Below, piece after piece: positions 9,501-17,509 of a stretch of DNA of 35,678 nt. The notes below the pieces were generated by a model. It was not told the DNA's origin and did no database searches. It saw only the letters and a program-made list of their open reading frames with translations. The number at the start of each line of letters is the position of its first letter. Positions within the stretch are counted from its first letter, which is position 1. This DNA is from Flavobacteriales bacterium (GTDB lineage Bacteria > Bacteroidota > Bacteroidia > Flavobacteriales_D > Crocinitomicaceae). A program made the translations under genes and the position numbers. The stretch covers positions 1 through 35,678 of the forward strand of contig JABXHO010000141.1 of assembly GCA_013373595.1 (NCBI GenBank), given 5' to 3'.

Positions 9501-10703
9501 CTTTGCAAATTCATTTGCACGTGCTTCGTCTTTGAATGCTTTTACGTCTGAATCTCCTTTTTCGACAACAAAACGACGAAGGTAGGTAGGCGAAAGATCA
9601 CCGTATTCCGAACGTGGATTCTCTTTTGAGTTCCAGTATTGACCGAAAAGAATCGGTGCCGACCCGTACTGCTCACGCTCGAGGTATGCTCTCAACGTTA
9701 CCAAGTTTTCTGGGTCATTTTCATCCAAAGGAGGGTTTGCATTCGAACGAATAATGATTACCGCGAACGAACCGAACCCGATCAGCAACAATGCCAATCC
9801 CATTACCGAAGAATACAAAATGCGCATTCCTTTCTTGCGTGCGTAGCGCAACAAGAAAACAGCCAATCCAACCAACAATAAAAGGAAGAAGATTGATCCT
9901 GAATAGAATGGTAATCCGAAAGAATTCACGAAAGACACCTCAAATGACGACGCCAATGCAACCGTACCAGAGATCACCGCTTTTTGGATAAATCCAAGGA
10001 TGATGATTGATAGCACTCCCGTGATCATTATTCCCGCCAGATTCACTTTTGTTGAGTATCTGAAATAGATAACGAAAGCGATAGCTGGAACCACCAAGAT
10101 CCCCAAAAGGTGAACCCCAACAGCCAAACCAAGCAAGAACATGATCAATAACAACCAACGATCGGGTGAATATCCCTTCACGATGGCACCACGTGCGATT
10201 TGCCCCATTTCTTCATCCCAACGAAGGATAGCCCAGAAAATAGCCGCTGTGAATAAAGAGGACATTGCATATACCTCACCTTCCACGGCAGAGAACCAGA
10301 AAGACTCTGTGAATGCATATGCCAACGAACCGATGGCAGCACCACCAAACACAGCAATCATATCACCTTTTGATAATACAGGACGCGTTTTGAGGATCAT
10401 TTTTTTGATCAACAAAGTGAGTGACCAGAACATAAACAGGATGGTCAACGAACTGGAAAGTCCAGATAAACGGTTGATCCAAACGGCTACATCTTCTACT
10501 CCTGCGAAGAAGGAGAACAAACGTCCAAGTACCATAAACAGCGGTGCTCCCGGAGGGTGACCCACTTCCAATTTATATGCTGCGGTGATGTACTCTCCAC
10601 AGTCCCATAAACTTACTGTGTCTTCAATCGTTAGGAAATAAACGATTGTTGCGATTAAAAAAACGAACCATCCGAGGTACGTATTTAACTTTCTATAATT
10701 CAT
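6582..10703 (-). CDS. DUF2723 (GT117 / TMEM260-like) membrane glycosyltransferase-like protein
   Basis: A 1373-residue inner-membrane protein. The N terminus has the family signature: a first helix, then VSLWDCGEYITAAYKLEVGH followed by PPGAPLF, with the acidic residue in the first extracytoplasmic loop that is typical of lipid-linked-sugar transferases. Many membrane helices occupy about residues 10-320 and again 540-710. The remainder is a long soluble region with GDNDTFPLWYMQEVEGFKTD and helical, TPR-like stretches near the C terminus. The family resembles protein O-mannosyltransferases and is usual in Bacteroidota, where a role in O-glycosylation or surface glycan transfer is suspected. 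It is the first gene of a two-gene operon with the deacetylase. The ATG at 10703 puts the first helix at the N terminus. Confidence 0.9.
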   Translation of the reverse strand: MNYRKLNTYLGWFVFLIATIVYFLTIEDTVSLWDCGEYITAAYKLEVGHPPGAPLFMVLGRLFSFFAGVEDVAVWINRLSGLSSSLTILFMFWSLTLLIKKMILKTRPVLSKGDMIAVFGGAAIGSLAYAFTESFWFSAVEGEVYAMSSLFTAAIFWAILRWDEEMGQIARGAIVKGYSPDRWLLLIMFLLGLAVGVHLLGILVVPAIAFVIYFRYSTKVNLAGIMITGVLSIIILGFIQKAVISGTVALASSFEVSFVNSFGLPFYSGSIFFLLLLVGLAVFLLRYARKKGMRILYSSVMGLALLLIGFGSFAVIIIRSNANPPLDENDPENLVTLRAYLEREQYGSAPILFGQYWNSKENPRSEYGDLSPTYLRRFVVEKGDSDVKAFKDEARANEFAKGVSGSTVTEKYYMSNENIRENAVATYAQTTFLPRMYWGNMGDGKVSGYKKWSGYDPSEEKGTEIGKDGMRLPSFGENMTYMMNYQFSWMYWRYFMWNFSGRQNDIQGHGSAMRGNWKSGFDVVDQARLGSQDAAPFYTKENPSNNSFFFLPLILGLIGMIFHFYKSPKDAFVVFLAFLFTGIAIVVYLNQKPFEPRERDYAYAGSFYFFAMWIGVGVYALYEAFKSFGKKEMARMGIIAGAGLVLFLILDASSGELVRTMSWLIIAVISAVGIGIMMLLRKVLKKDEHGAGAAILLTLAVPLILAFQGWDDHDRSLKTSARDLAMNYLKSCEDNGIIFTNGDNDTFPLWYMQEVEGFKTDVRVCNLSLMQTDWYTDQMKMKAYESEPLPIKFTEDQILMYAGNTDQIYFFDLLQLFQRASPDLTKKVIDLRVAGSQEQVRAAMAQFARGAQSILASVSSTDPRTKARLDKIREIVGAPINEENLTDDVYNRFKACLEVLMASQGGAVKMSQQAAQGMQDLLLNFEKSWDFANLADAMAFTRDDANLIDIDGQQTVRIFPSSGFVLPVNVDNAVKSGVITKDQKDECVKELRFNFTKQYLTREQAMMLDIMGNNDWKRGLYFSSPGGSDVSLALYRRGYIKQNGMAFELSPLDRPNSRVNADVMYENLMKNYTYGEMANPDVLTDYYTRRHTKQYRAHFYTLAEEYMAQVYQSGRGFGGAAALTEKEIAEKKKRAISLLKKSLEVMPADVVIDYGEPSLSRDPRDGYKQLDASGRVIRDESGQEVKLKGYVDGELHNYVTLFYGAGDNEAAEKLGLTLADQLESIIDYFDQSDVRFIADPDNREDFFAAMHAYYILNTSALDAGQEKGKLAIRTSKKLEYINNKLYPRLFRELRERAKLNGERLSATNGGFYTSTLNTLEDYKEGMAMEFGYMKVPEGAMMPQPGAGEPTMTLEEMEAMMRASQAAQDTTSPN

Positions 10704-10862
10704 AAGCGTTATTCTAAACTGCCAGTCGAAAAAAATAAACGACTGTGTTGAGGCTGTGCGAATTTAAAAATATATCCCTAGCCTACAGAATGGAAGTCGT
10801 GAAAAAATGCCAAAATTTCAAACTTGGCAAAAAATAAAAGTCTAATTTTTTTTGAAAGAGTA

Positions 10863-10893
10863 TTTGAGATTGTGAATTTTGTTATTACATTTG
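10863..10893 (+). promoter_or_regulatory. Bacteroidota-type promoter of tRNA-Gln
   Basis: TTTG at 10863-10866, a 19-nt spacer, and TACATTTG at 10886-10893 match the Bacteroidota sigma-A promoter (TTTG-N19-21-TAnnTTTG) in both elements. Transcription should start near 10900, about 37 nt before the tRNA. This is the cleanest promoter in the window and supports the phylum assignment. Confidence 0.8.
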
Positions 10894-10936
10894 CACCCGC
10901 AACTGGTTTAAATAGTTGTTGAGACAGTTGTGAAAC

Positions 10937-11009
10937 TGTCCTATGGTGTAACTGGCAACACGTCGGTTTTTGGTACCGAAGAGTCTAGGTTCGAGCCCTA
11001 GTGGGACAA
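10937..11009 (+). tRNA. tRNA-Gln (anticodon TTG)
   Basis: The 73-nt cloverleaf is readable by eye. The acceptor stem is TGTCCTA (10937-10943) with TGGGACA (11002-11008), including one G-U pair, and A11009 is the discriminator base. The T arm is CTAGG-TTCGAGC-CCTAG. The anticodon arm is TCGGT-TTTTGGT-ACCGA, giving anticodon TTG for glutamine. The CCA end is not encoded (CAG follows). It is a single tRNA with its own promoter and a terminator directly behind it. Its 3' end is repeated at 11160-11172. Confidence 0.95.
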
Positions 11010-11012
11010 CAG

Positions 11013-11040
11013 AAAAGGAGATCATTATTGGTCTCCTTTT
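11013..11040 (+). terminator. Terminator after tRNA-Gln
   Basis: AAAAGGAGA (11013-11021) pairs perfectly with TCTCCTTTT (11032-11040) around a 10-nt loop. The stem ends in four T residues, and the run is short, so intrinsic termination is likely but perhaps leaky. Confidence 0.75.
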
Positions 11041-11085
11041 GTCGTTTATGACTTTCCTATTTATATTTAATTATGCATTAAGTAC

Positions 11086-11208
11086 GGGCTCGAAAGAGCC
11101 TAACTTGAGCTATGCGGACTGGATGGTCCGCGCTCTGCGCCTTCGGAAATATATTTCCTCTAGTGGGACAACGAAAAGCCTTGTAATCATTTGATTATGA
11201 AGCTTTTT
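11086..11208 (+). other. Hairpin-rich stretch ending in a copy of the tRNA-Gln 3' end and a terminator-like stem
   Basis: This stretch has no open frame of note but contains a string of short perfect stems. GGCTC-GAAA-GAGCC (11087-11100) has a GNRA loop, GCGGAC/GTCCGC lies at 11114-11131, and GGAAATATATTTCC (11145-11158) is a perfect palindrome. The 13-nt tRNA-Gln 3' sequence CTAGTGGGACAAC follows at 11160-11172. A stem AAAAGC...GCTTTTT (11174-11208) with TAATCA/TGATTA inside comes next. It could be an attachment-site remnant, or a small structured RNA with its own terminator; I cannot decide between them. The remaining sequence to 11384 is A/T-rich with nothing recognisable. Confidence 0.45.
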
Positions 11209-11384
11209 ACTTTTTAACTGTCAGTTTTACTGTCAGTAGTTCAATATTTAGGGGTGATTTTTTGAGTGTTGATAACTTTATTCACCTTAATCTGTATTTT
11301 TAGGTGCTAATCATTGTTAATACTGTTTTTTTGATTCTGAATAGATGACACAATGAATTCACGAAACCTTAATTGATAATTGAA

Positions 11385-14300
11385 ATGACCATTTCCGAAT
11401 ACATAACCGCTATCAACAAACGCTTTTCACAAGGCAACGCAACGGAACACACATTTAGAGGTGACCTACAACAATTACTAGAAACACTAGAGCCAACCAT
11501 TTCAGCAACCAATGAACCCAAACGAATAGCGTGCGGTGCGCCTGACTACGTGTTAATGAAAAAGGATATTCCTGTTGGTTTCATTGAGGCAAAGAACATT
11601 GAAGATAGTGACCTAGAAGGAAAGAAGAAAACGGGCAACAAAAGCCAGTTCGACAGATATAAGGCTTCGTTGCCAAACCTCATCTTTACCGATTATGTGG
11701 ATTTTCATTTTTACTTAGACGGTGAATTGCAAACCTCTATTAAATTGGGCGCGGTTGATGGATCAAACATTATTCCGATTCCTGAGAATTTTGAGCGGTT
11801 CAAACATTTGTACCATGACTTTTGTATGAATGTTTCCCAAACTATTCGGAGCAGTCAAAGACTTGCGGAATTGATGGCAGGAAAGGCGCGTTTGTTAGCC
11901 GATATAATCGAAAAGGCATTAATTGATGATCTCGCCGACCACTTGAACCCTGAAACAGAATTGGAACAACAACTGAACGCTTTCAAAGATGTGTTGATCC
12001 ATGATATTACACCAAAACAATTTGCGGATGTATATGCTCAAACAATTGCCTACGGAATGTTTGCCGCGCGTTTGCATGATCCAACAATAAAAACATTTAG
12101 CAGGAAGGAAGCAGCAGAGTTAATACCAAAATCAAACCCGTTTTTACGCCGTTTGTTTCAATCCATTGTAGGTTATGACCTCGATACACGCATCCGTTGG
12201 GTAATAGATAGTTTGGTTGAGGTCTTTTTGGCGTGTAACGTTGCCGAATTACTAAAGGACTACGGTAGAAGCACTCAAATGAGTGATCCGATTATCCATT
12301 TTTATGAAACGTTTCTTGCCGAATACGACCCAAAATTGAGAAAGCAAAGGGGCGTTTGGTACACCCCTGCTCCCGTAGTAAATTTCATTGTACGTGCCGT
12401 GGATGAGGTACTGAAAACAGAATTTGGTTTAAAAGAAGGTTTAGCCGATACGAGTAAAATAAAAGTAAAGCGCCAACACACAACCAAAGCAACCGCAGAT
12501 CGACGTTCTAAGCTACAAACGGTAGAAACCGAAGAAGAAGTACACCGCGTTCAAATTCTCGATCCCGCAACGGGAACGGGGACTTTTTTAGCCGAAGTAA
12601 TAAAACACGTTCACAAAAAATTCAAAGGGCAAGAAGGAATTTGGAGTAGCTACGTAGAAAAAGACCTCATCCCACGGTTGAATGGTTTTGAGTTGTTGAT
12701 GGCGTCCTATGCAATGGCACATTTGCAACTGGATTTATTGCTTACGGAAACGGGGTTTGTGCCTACCAAAGAACAACGTTTGCGCATTTTCCTTACGAAC
12801 AGTTTGGAAGAATACCACAAGGACACGGGAACACTTTTTGCGAATTGGTTGAGCGCCGAAGCAAACGAAGCGAATCATATAAAGCGCGATACTCCTGTGA
12901 TGTGCGTGATTGGGAATCCACCGTATAGTGGCGAAAGTTGGAACAAAGGAAAATGGATATCAGGATTAATGGAGGATTACAAGAAAGAACCTGGAGGACA
13001 TACAAAATTAAAGGAAAGGAATCCCAAAGCGATAAATTCTGATGAGTATAAGTTCATTCGATACGCTCAACACTATATTGAGCGCAATGGCTCAGGAGTT
13101 ATAGCTTTTATTAATCCACACACCTATTTAGACGCTCCTGTTTTTAGAGGTTTGAGGTGGAATCTATTAAAAACTTTTGAAACGATTTATACGCTGGATT
13201 TACACGGCAATTCAACAAAAAAAGAAAAGTCTCCCGATGGTAGTTTAGACATTAATGTTTTTGATATTAAACAAGGGGTTTCGATAAACATTTTTGTCAA
13301 AACGGGAGTTAAGAAAACAGATGATTTAGGAAAAGTTTATCATTTCGACCTTTTTGGGCAAAGAAAAAGTAAATATGATTTTCTGAATCGCAATTCACTT
13401 AGCGATGTAAACTTCTCTGAACTCAAACCATCAGCTCCTGATTACAAGTTTATACCAACTGATATTAGAGGAGAAAATTCCTATAGTGATGGCATTGGCA
13501 TTTCAGAATTATTTTCAGTTAAAACAAGTGGTATTAAAACTCACGATGACAAAAACTTAGTCGCGATCGAACGAAATATTATTGAAACAAATATCCTAAA
13601 CATGGGAGTAGTTTACAATGATGAAAAAGTAATGAAATATAACTATCGCCCATTTGATAGGGCTTTTGTCTATTATGACCCATTATTACTTGGTCGAGCA
13701 AGAGAAAAGACCATTTATCATCTTAAAGAGAATAACATTGGACTAATGTGTGTCCGTCAATCTCAATCCTCAAATATGAATTTTTTCGATGGTGTTTTCA
13801 TTACAGATTGTTTCGCTGACACCAACATGTTCAGGAGAGGCGGGCCTTTATCATTTCCAATATATTCATATCCAACAATTAATGAGCAAAATGAAATTGA
13901 CGATTCGGTAAACAGAATTCCCAATCTGAACTCAAAAATAATCCAGCAAATTAGTACTGTGCTCGGTTTAACCTTCACCAACGAAAAGGAAACAAACAAA
14001 AACACATTTGCACCCATAGACATTTTAGATTACATCTATGCTGTTTTGCATTCACCCGCCTACCGAGAAACGTACAAAGAATTTCTGAAGATCGACTTTC
14101 CACGCGTGCCTTATCCAAGCGGTGCCGCGAAGTTTTGGGAGTTAGTGAAATTGGGCGGTCAAATTCGTGAAATTCATCTTTTGGAAAGTGAAACGGCAGA
14201 GAACTACATCACAAGCTATCCGAAAACAGGAACGAACGAAGTAACGCGCAAATTAACGAAAACAGACATAGGTTTCGAACTGACCGATGAGGCAAAGCAA

Positions 14301-14546
14301 ACGGGGCGTGTATGGATCAACAATGAACAGTATTTTGATGGCGTGCCACTGATCGCGTGGGAGTTTTACATTGGAGGGTATCAACCTGCTCAAAAATGGC
14401 TCAAAGATCGCAAGGGGCGCGTTTTAACGATGGAAGACATTTTCCACTATCAAAAAATTATTGTTGCACTCACCGAAACCGATCGTTTGATGAAGGAAAT
14501 TGATAAAATTGGAGTTGTAGAAAACGAAACATCTCAAAATGGGTAG
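11385..14546 (+). CDS. Single-chain restriction-modification enzyme (N6-adenine methylase with nuclease domain, type IIG/ISP-like)
   Basis: A 1053-residue enzyme combining cleavage and methylation. The N terminus looks like a PD-(D/E)xK nuclease: GAPDYVL with Asp54, then GFIEAKNI with Glu68 and Lys70. A helical linker leads to a gamma-type N6-adenine methylase: GVWYTPAPVVNFIVRAVDEVL (motif X region), DPATGTGTF for AdoMet binding at Asp393, and the catalytic NPPY at Asn511. The C-terminal part (YNYRPFDRAFVYYDP and beyond) resembles the specificity domain of type ISP enzymes. The helicase domain of true type ISP enzymes is missing, so this is better called type IIG-like. The frame opens at a TTG (11373), but the ATG at 11385 is the likelier start. 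The stop overlaps the next gene by 8 bp. Confidence 0.88.
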   Translation: MTISEYITAINKRFSQGNATEHTFRGDLQQLLETLEPTISATNEPKRIACGAPDYVLMKKDIPVGFIEAKNIEDSDLEGKKKTGNKSQFDRYKASLPNLIFTDYVDFHFYLDGELQTSIKLGAVDGSNIIPIPENFERFKHLYHDFCMNVSQTIRSSQRLAELMAGKARLLADIIEKALIDDLADHLNPETELEQQLNAFKDVLIHDITPKQFADVYAQTIAYGMFAARLHDPTIKTFSRKEAAELIPKSNPFLRRLFQSIVGYDLDTRIRWVIDSLVEVFLACNVAELLKDYGRSTQMSDPIIHFYETFLAEYDPKLRKQRGVWYTPAPVVNFIVRAVDEVLKTEFGLKEGLADTSKIKVKRQHTTKATADRRSKLQTVETEEEVHRVQILDPATGTGTFLAEVIKHVHKKFKGQEGIWSSYVEKDLIPRLNGFELLMASYAMAHLQLDLLLTETGFVPTKEQRLRIFLTNSLEEYHKDTGTLFANWLSAEANEANHIKRDTPVMCVIGNPPYSGESWNKGKWISGLMEDYKKEPGGHTKLKERNPKAINSDEYKFIRYAQHYIERNGSGVIAFINPHTYLDAPVFRGLRWNLLKTFETIYTLDLHGNSTKKEKSPDGSLDINVFDIKQGVSINIFVKTGVKKTDDLGKVYHFDLFGQRKSKYDFLNRNSLSDVNFSELKPSAPDYKFIPTDIRGENSYSDGIGISELFSVKTSGIKTHDDKNLVAIERNIIETNILNMGVVYNDEKVMKYNYRPFDRAFVYYDPLLLGRAREKTIYHLKENNIGLMCVRQSQSSNMNFFDGVFITDCFADTNMFRRGGPLSFPIYSYPTINEQNEIDDSVNRIPNLNSKIIQQISTVLGLTFTNEKETNKNTFAPIDILDYIYAVLHSPAYRETYKEFLKIDFPRVPYPSGAAKFWELVKLGGQIREIHLLESETAENYITSYPKTGTNEVTRKLTKTDIGFELTDEAKQTGRVWINNEQYFDGVPLIAWEFYIGGYQPAQKWLKDRKGRVLTMEDIFHYQKIIVALTETDRLMKEIDKIGVVENETSQNG

Positions 14547-15075
14547 GAGAAAAAAGGGCGGTTCTCATAGTTTTTTGGAAATAGTTCTGATTATTGTTGG
14601 TGTACTTCTGCTCGTTCTGATTATTGCTGATGCGTTAGAAAACCGAAGGGAGAGAAAGAAAACGGATGCGGAAAAGCTACAAGATTTAAAGGAACTCCGA
14701 GAAAAGTATAACTCAGGAATTAAACGATCTGTTCGGAACGAATTTTGGATCTATTTCATCGCGAGAACTATTATCGTGGGACTTATCGTAGGACTTAATT
14801 TGTTCTTCTATTTCTCATACTATTCAAACCTACATTGGGAAAATGCGTTAGCGCATTTAATGAATATAAATGAAGCCTTAATTCTGATTTATTCGTTCAT
14901 CGCATTTATGATTTACGGAACGCCTTCCAAGTTTGTAAAAGGTATTCGACAAGTAATTTATCGTTGGCGTAAACGAAGAAATCTACCTGCAAATTTGGAT
15001 ATTGACCAACTCGAAAAGGAAATAGCAGCGTTGGAAGCAAAAATTAAAGCAGACAAGAATAAACCTGATAATTGA
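14539..15075 (+). CDS. Small membrane protein coupled to the restriction-modification gene
   Basis: A 178-residue protein I do not recognise. A basic N terminus (MGRRKKGG) leads to a membrane helix at about residues 12-30, a charged helical stretch rich in Glu, Arg and Lys, two more helices at about 70-95 and 108-128, and a cytoplasmic basic tail ending in a short coiled coil (DIDQLEKEIAALEAKIKADK). Its ATG lies inside the last 8 bp of the restriction-modification gene, so translation is probably coupled. No catalytic motif is visible. A role as an accessory part of the defence island is suggested only by position. Confidence 0.75.
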   Translation: MGRRKKGGSHSFLEIVLIIVGVLLLVLIIADALENRRERKKTDAEKLQDLKELREKYNSGIKRSVRNEFWIYFIARTIIVGLIVGLNLFFYFSYYSNLHWENALAHLMNINEALILIYSFIAFMIYGTPSKFVKGIRQVIYRWRKRRNLPANLDIDQLEKEIAALEAKIKADKNKPDN

Positions 15076-15115
15076 GAACTCCAATTTGATTTTCATAATT
15101 CACTAACTTAGCCCC

Positions 15116-15722
15116 ATGAACATCCAACTCACAGACGAAGAAAAAAAAGGTTCTCAACGGAGACGACCTTTACGAGATCATGCAAAATCGACCGTGACCG
15201 TGAACACTTTTGGATCGTTGGATTAGCGAACAACAACCGTATTTTATTCGTCGAATTAATTGGTTTGGGATCGGTTAACGCCACTATTACCGAGCCAATC
15301 GATGTGTTTAACTTTGTGCTCCAAAAACGCGCTGTAAAGGTTGTTTAAGTGCATACCCCCCAAGTGGAGAATTAACCCCATCTGAAACCGACAAAAACAC
15401 TACCGATAACCTCATCCAAGCAGATAGAATAGTTCGCACTGAGGTTTACGATCATTTGATTATTACCGAGCGTAGTTATTTGAGTTTCCGCGAATCGGGG
15501 CTTTTGGCGGAATTGGAAAAAAGTTTGAAGTATGTTCCTGCCAATGAGGTTAAGGAACGAATGTTGGAGCAAGCAAAAGAATATGCAGAACGAAGCGTAA
15601 TTCTTGCAAAAAGTGAAATGGTGTTAACGATGCTCTCCAAAGGGATGAGGTTCGAAGATATTGCCGAAATTACTGGGTTGAGTGTTGAGGAAATTGAGTT
15701 GTTGAAACGGGAGAATTCGTGA
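15116..15722 (+). pseudogene. RadC-like (JAB domain) protein, decayed
   Basis: Reading across frames reconstructs a RadC-family protein: MNIQLTDEEKK, then VLNGDDLYEIMQ, then DRDREHFWIVGLANNNR and ILFVELIGLGSVNATITEP, then a damaged metal-binding motif, then DHLIITERSYLSFRESGL and the usual C-terminal helix-turn-helix-like tail (FEDIAEITGLSVEEIELLK). The lesions are visible. There is one extra base in the A/G run near 15141-15150, an apparent in-frame loss of about 24 nt near 15187, an in-frame TAA near 15344 where TTA is expected, and a 1-bp loss inside the expected HNHPSG motif near 15350. An intact frame survives only for the C-terminal 88 residues (15456-15722). Such radC-like genes are common cargo of mobile and defence islands. 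Confidence 0.85.
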
Positions 15723-15724
15723 GG

Positions 15725-17419
15725 TTATCCAATCAAACTAATACTAAACATACTTAAAAGAAACCAACCAGTAAACCCCTCTATAATTGCAACATAACGC
15801 GATAAACCTTGCACAGGAATTTTACCAAACCCAAGAGTTGAAAATGCGTTAATGCTCAGAAAAACGGAATTGAACGCTTTCAAAACAATTAGGTAACACA
15901 GGTATAAGAAGATTCCCACACCTACTATTGAACCTCTAAATATTCTTTTTCTTATTGACAAATCCTTCCAACTGGACTTTAACATGTCTGTTCGTCGGTA
16001 CAGGAATAGATTGATTCGATGTTTTGCAATTCCAGAAAAATAAAGTGGCCTTCCTAAAATTCGAATGTACAATGGAACTTTGCCATCTTTAGCTGCCATT
16101 TTATCTTTGTACTTCTCAAATGAATTTATCTCGTTCTTATGCCTTTTTTCGTATTCCCTTTCTAAATTTTGCTTTGTTTTGAAATAGAGCATTACTTTCT
16201 TGTGCTGCGCTATAAGAAATTCTCGATTTATACGATCCCAGTCACTGTAAAAAAAGAAGTAAACGCACGCGAAGCAGAGGATTGTGTAGAGGGATATTTT
16301 GAGTGCCTTAATAGGATTTGTACCGTAATCACAAAAAAGCTTGAAGAATTGATCAAAACGCCAGTTGAACCAATTTGACAGAGAATTATTTTGATCGTAC
16401 AACAACTCCATTCTCTGGGTCTCAATATCTTTCATTTCAACGAAACAAGCATTAGCTGACTCCACATCACCTATCGTCATATATATATCATAGAAGTTCT
16501 TATACTCACCAATTAGGTCGTTATAGGAATAAACATCACGAATAATTTCAGATCTGTTCTTCCCTATTTTATCCGCTAGTCCAATTCTAAAACCGTCTAC
16601 TAGAAACCAAGGAACTTTAGTCAATTTTGCGTTAAGATCAACATTGCTTAAATTGACTGATTGAGAAATATGCGTACTATCTATTGAGAACGCTCTTTGA
16701 ACAGTCAAACCGTGCATAGTTAAACTGTTTAAACTACAATTTGAAATTCTTAGATCATTCACCTCTGCACCACTCAAAGAAATCGAATTCATTTTATCGC
16801 CAATAGGAAAAGTGTTCTCCTTCAAAGTGATCATATTGTACACTCCACAAAACATTATAGACCCAATCGAGGAAGTTGCTTCGGAGTCAGCGTCCTTTGG
16901 TTCTAGAAAAGTGTTTTCAACTATCCAGCAAACTTCAAAGTCCTGATCGAGCCATACCTTACCTTTCACTTTTGAATTTATTAAGGAAAAAAAGCCAAAA
17001 AAAGTGTTTTTCTTAAGTGAGCCTATTGCTAAATTCTCTAGTTCACAGTTACTAAACCCCAGCCGATTCACGAAACTTTTTGTTTCAGTCAAGGATATTC
17101 TTTTAAATCGAGTTTTGAATAAATCCACTTGGCTAAAACCGCACTTAACAAGATGAATATTCACTCCTATATCAATCCAATCATGTGTAAGCCCTACAAG
17201 ATTGGAGGTGTCATCAACTTCTGGAGTCCAAGATATTTTTGTATTTCTCAGCCTATACACGTCCGATTCTTCGTTCAGTGCTTCTTGAATAAAAGTATGT
17301 ATAGATATAGTTCGGTCGTAAGTGTTTGTATCTGTACCTGTATCATCGGGAAGGATCAAATATCCTTGACAAAAAGTTAGAAAAGGAATAAAGCACAAAG
17401 TGATTAATATTACCCTCAT
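15725..17419 (-). CDS. Membrane protein with K+-channel-like pore and N-terminal extracytoplasmic region
   Basis: A 564-residue protein. It begins with a signal peptide (VILITLCFIPFLTFCQG). A roughly 330-residue extracytoplasmic part follows, with irregular repeats reminiscent of pentapeptide or beta-helix proteins (for example LRISNCSLNSLTMHGLTV). One membrane helix lies near residues 373-396 and a basic cytoplasmic loop follows. The last 70 residues look like a two-helix ion channel: helix 496-516, pore helix NSVFLSINAFS, selectivity-filter-like TLGFG at 528-532, and helix 542-564. TLGFG departs modestly from the classical TVGYG, so K+ selectivity is plausible but unproven. The gene is convergent with the radC pseudogene (2-bp gap). 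The stop comes directly after the final helix. Confidence 0.75.
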   Translation of the reverse strand: MRVILITLCFIPFLTFCQGYLILPDDTGTDTNTYDRTISIHTFIQEALNEESDVYRLRNTKISWTPEVDDTSNLVGLTHDWIDIGVNIHLVKCGFSQVDLFKTRFKRISLTETKSFVNRLGFSNCELENLAIGSLKKNTFFGFFSLINSKVKGKVWLDQDFEVCWIVENTFLEPKDADSEATSSIGSIMFCGVYNMITLKENTFPIGDKMNSISLSGAEVNDLRISNCSLNSLTMHGLTVQRAFSIDSTHISQSVNLSNVDLNAKLTKVPWFLVDGFRIGLADKIGKNRSEIIRDVYSYNDLIGEYKNFYDIYMTIGDVESANACFVEMKDIETQRMELLYDQNNSLSNWFNWRFDQFFKLFCDYGTNPIKALKISLYTILCFACVYFFFYSDWDRINREFLIAQHKKVMLYFKTKQNLEREYEKRHKNEINSFEKYKDKMAAKDGKVPLYIRILGRPLYFSGIAKHRINLFLYRRTDMLKSSWKDLSIRKRIFRGSIVGVGIFLYLCYLIVLKAFNSVFLSINAFSTLGFGKIPVQGLSRYVAIIEGFTGWFLLSMFSISLIG

Positions 17420-17509
17420 AGTGTGTTAGTTAGATTTGTAAGAAACGAAAAAAAAACGAAAATTAGTTGAAACCATTTCTTCGAACTCAAGAAACCATTC
17501 ACTCCGTAA

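Noticed and set aside
6549-10560. Several plus-strand frames of 60-160 residues opposite the DUF2723 gene
   Set aside because: They are shadows of a long, clearly coding minus-strand gene, with no signal peptides, domains or family motifs.
10970-11194. 74-residue plus-strand frame over tRNA-Gln and the hairpin stretch
   Set aside because: It starts inside the tRNA and crosses the terminator and several hairpins; the region is better explained as RNA or attachment-site sequence.
11385-14546. Complete type ISP restriction enzyme (LlaBIII-like)
   Set aside because: There is no helicase motif (no Walker A or DEAD-like box) between the nuclease and methylase regions, and the length is about 500 residues short.
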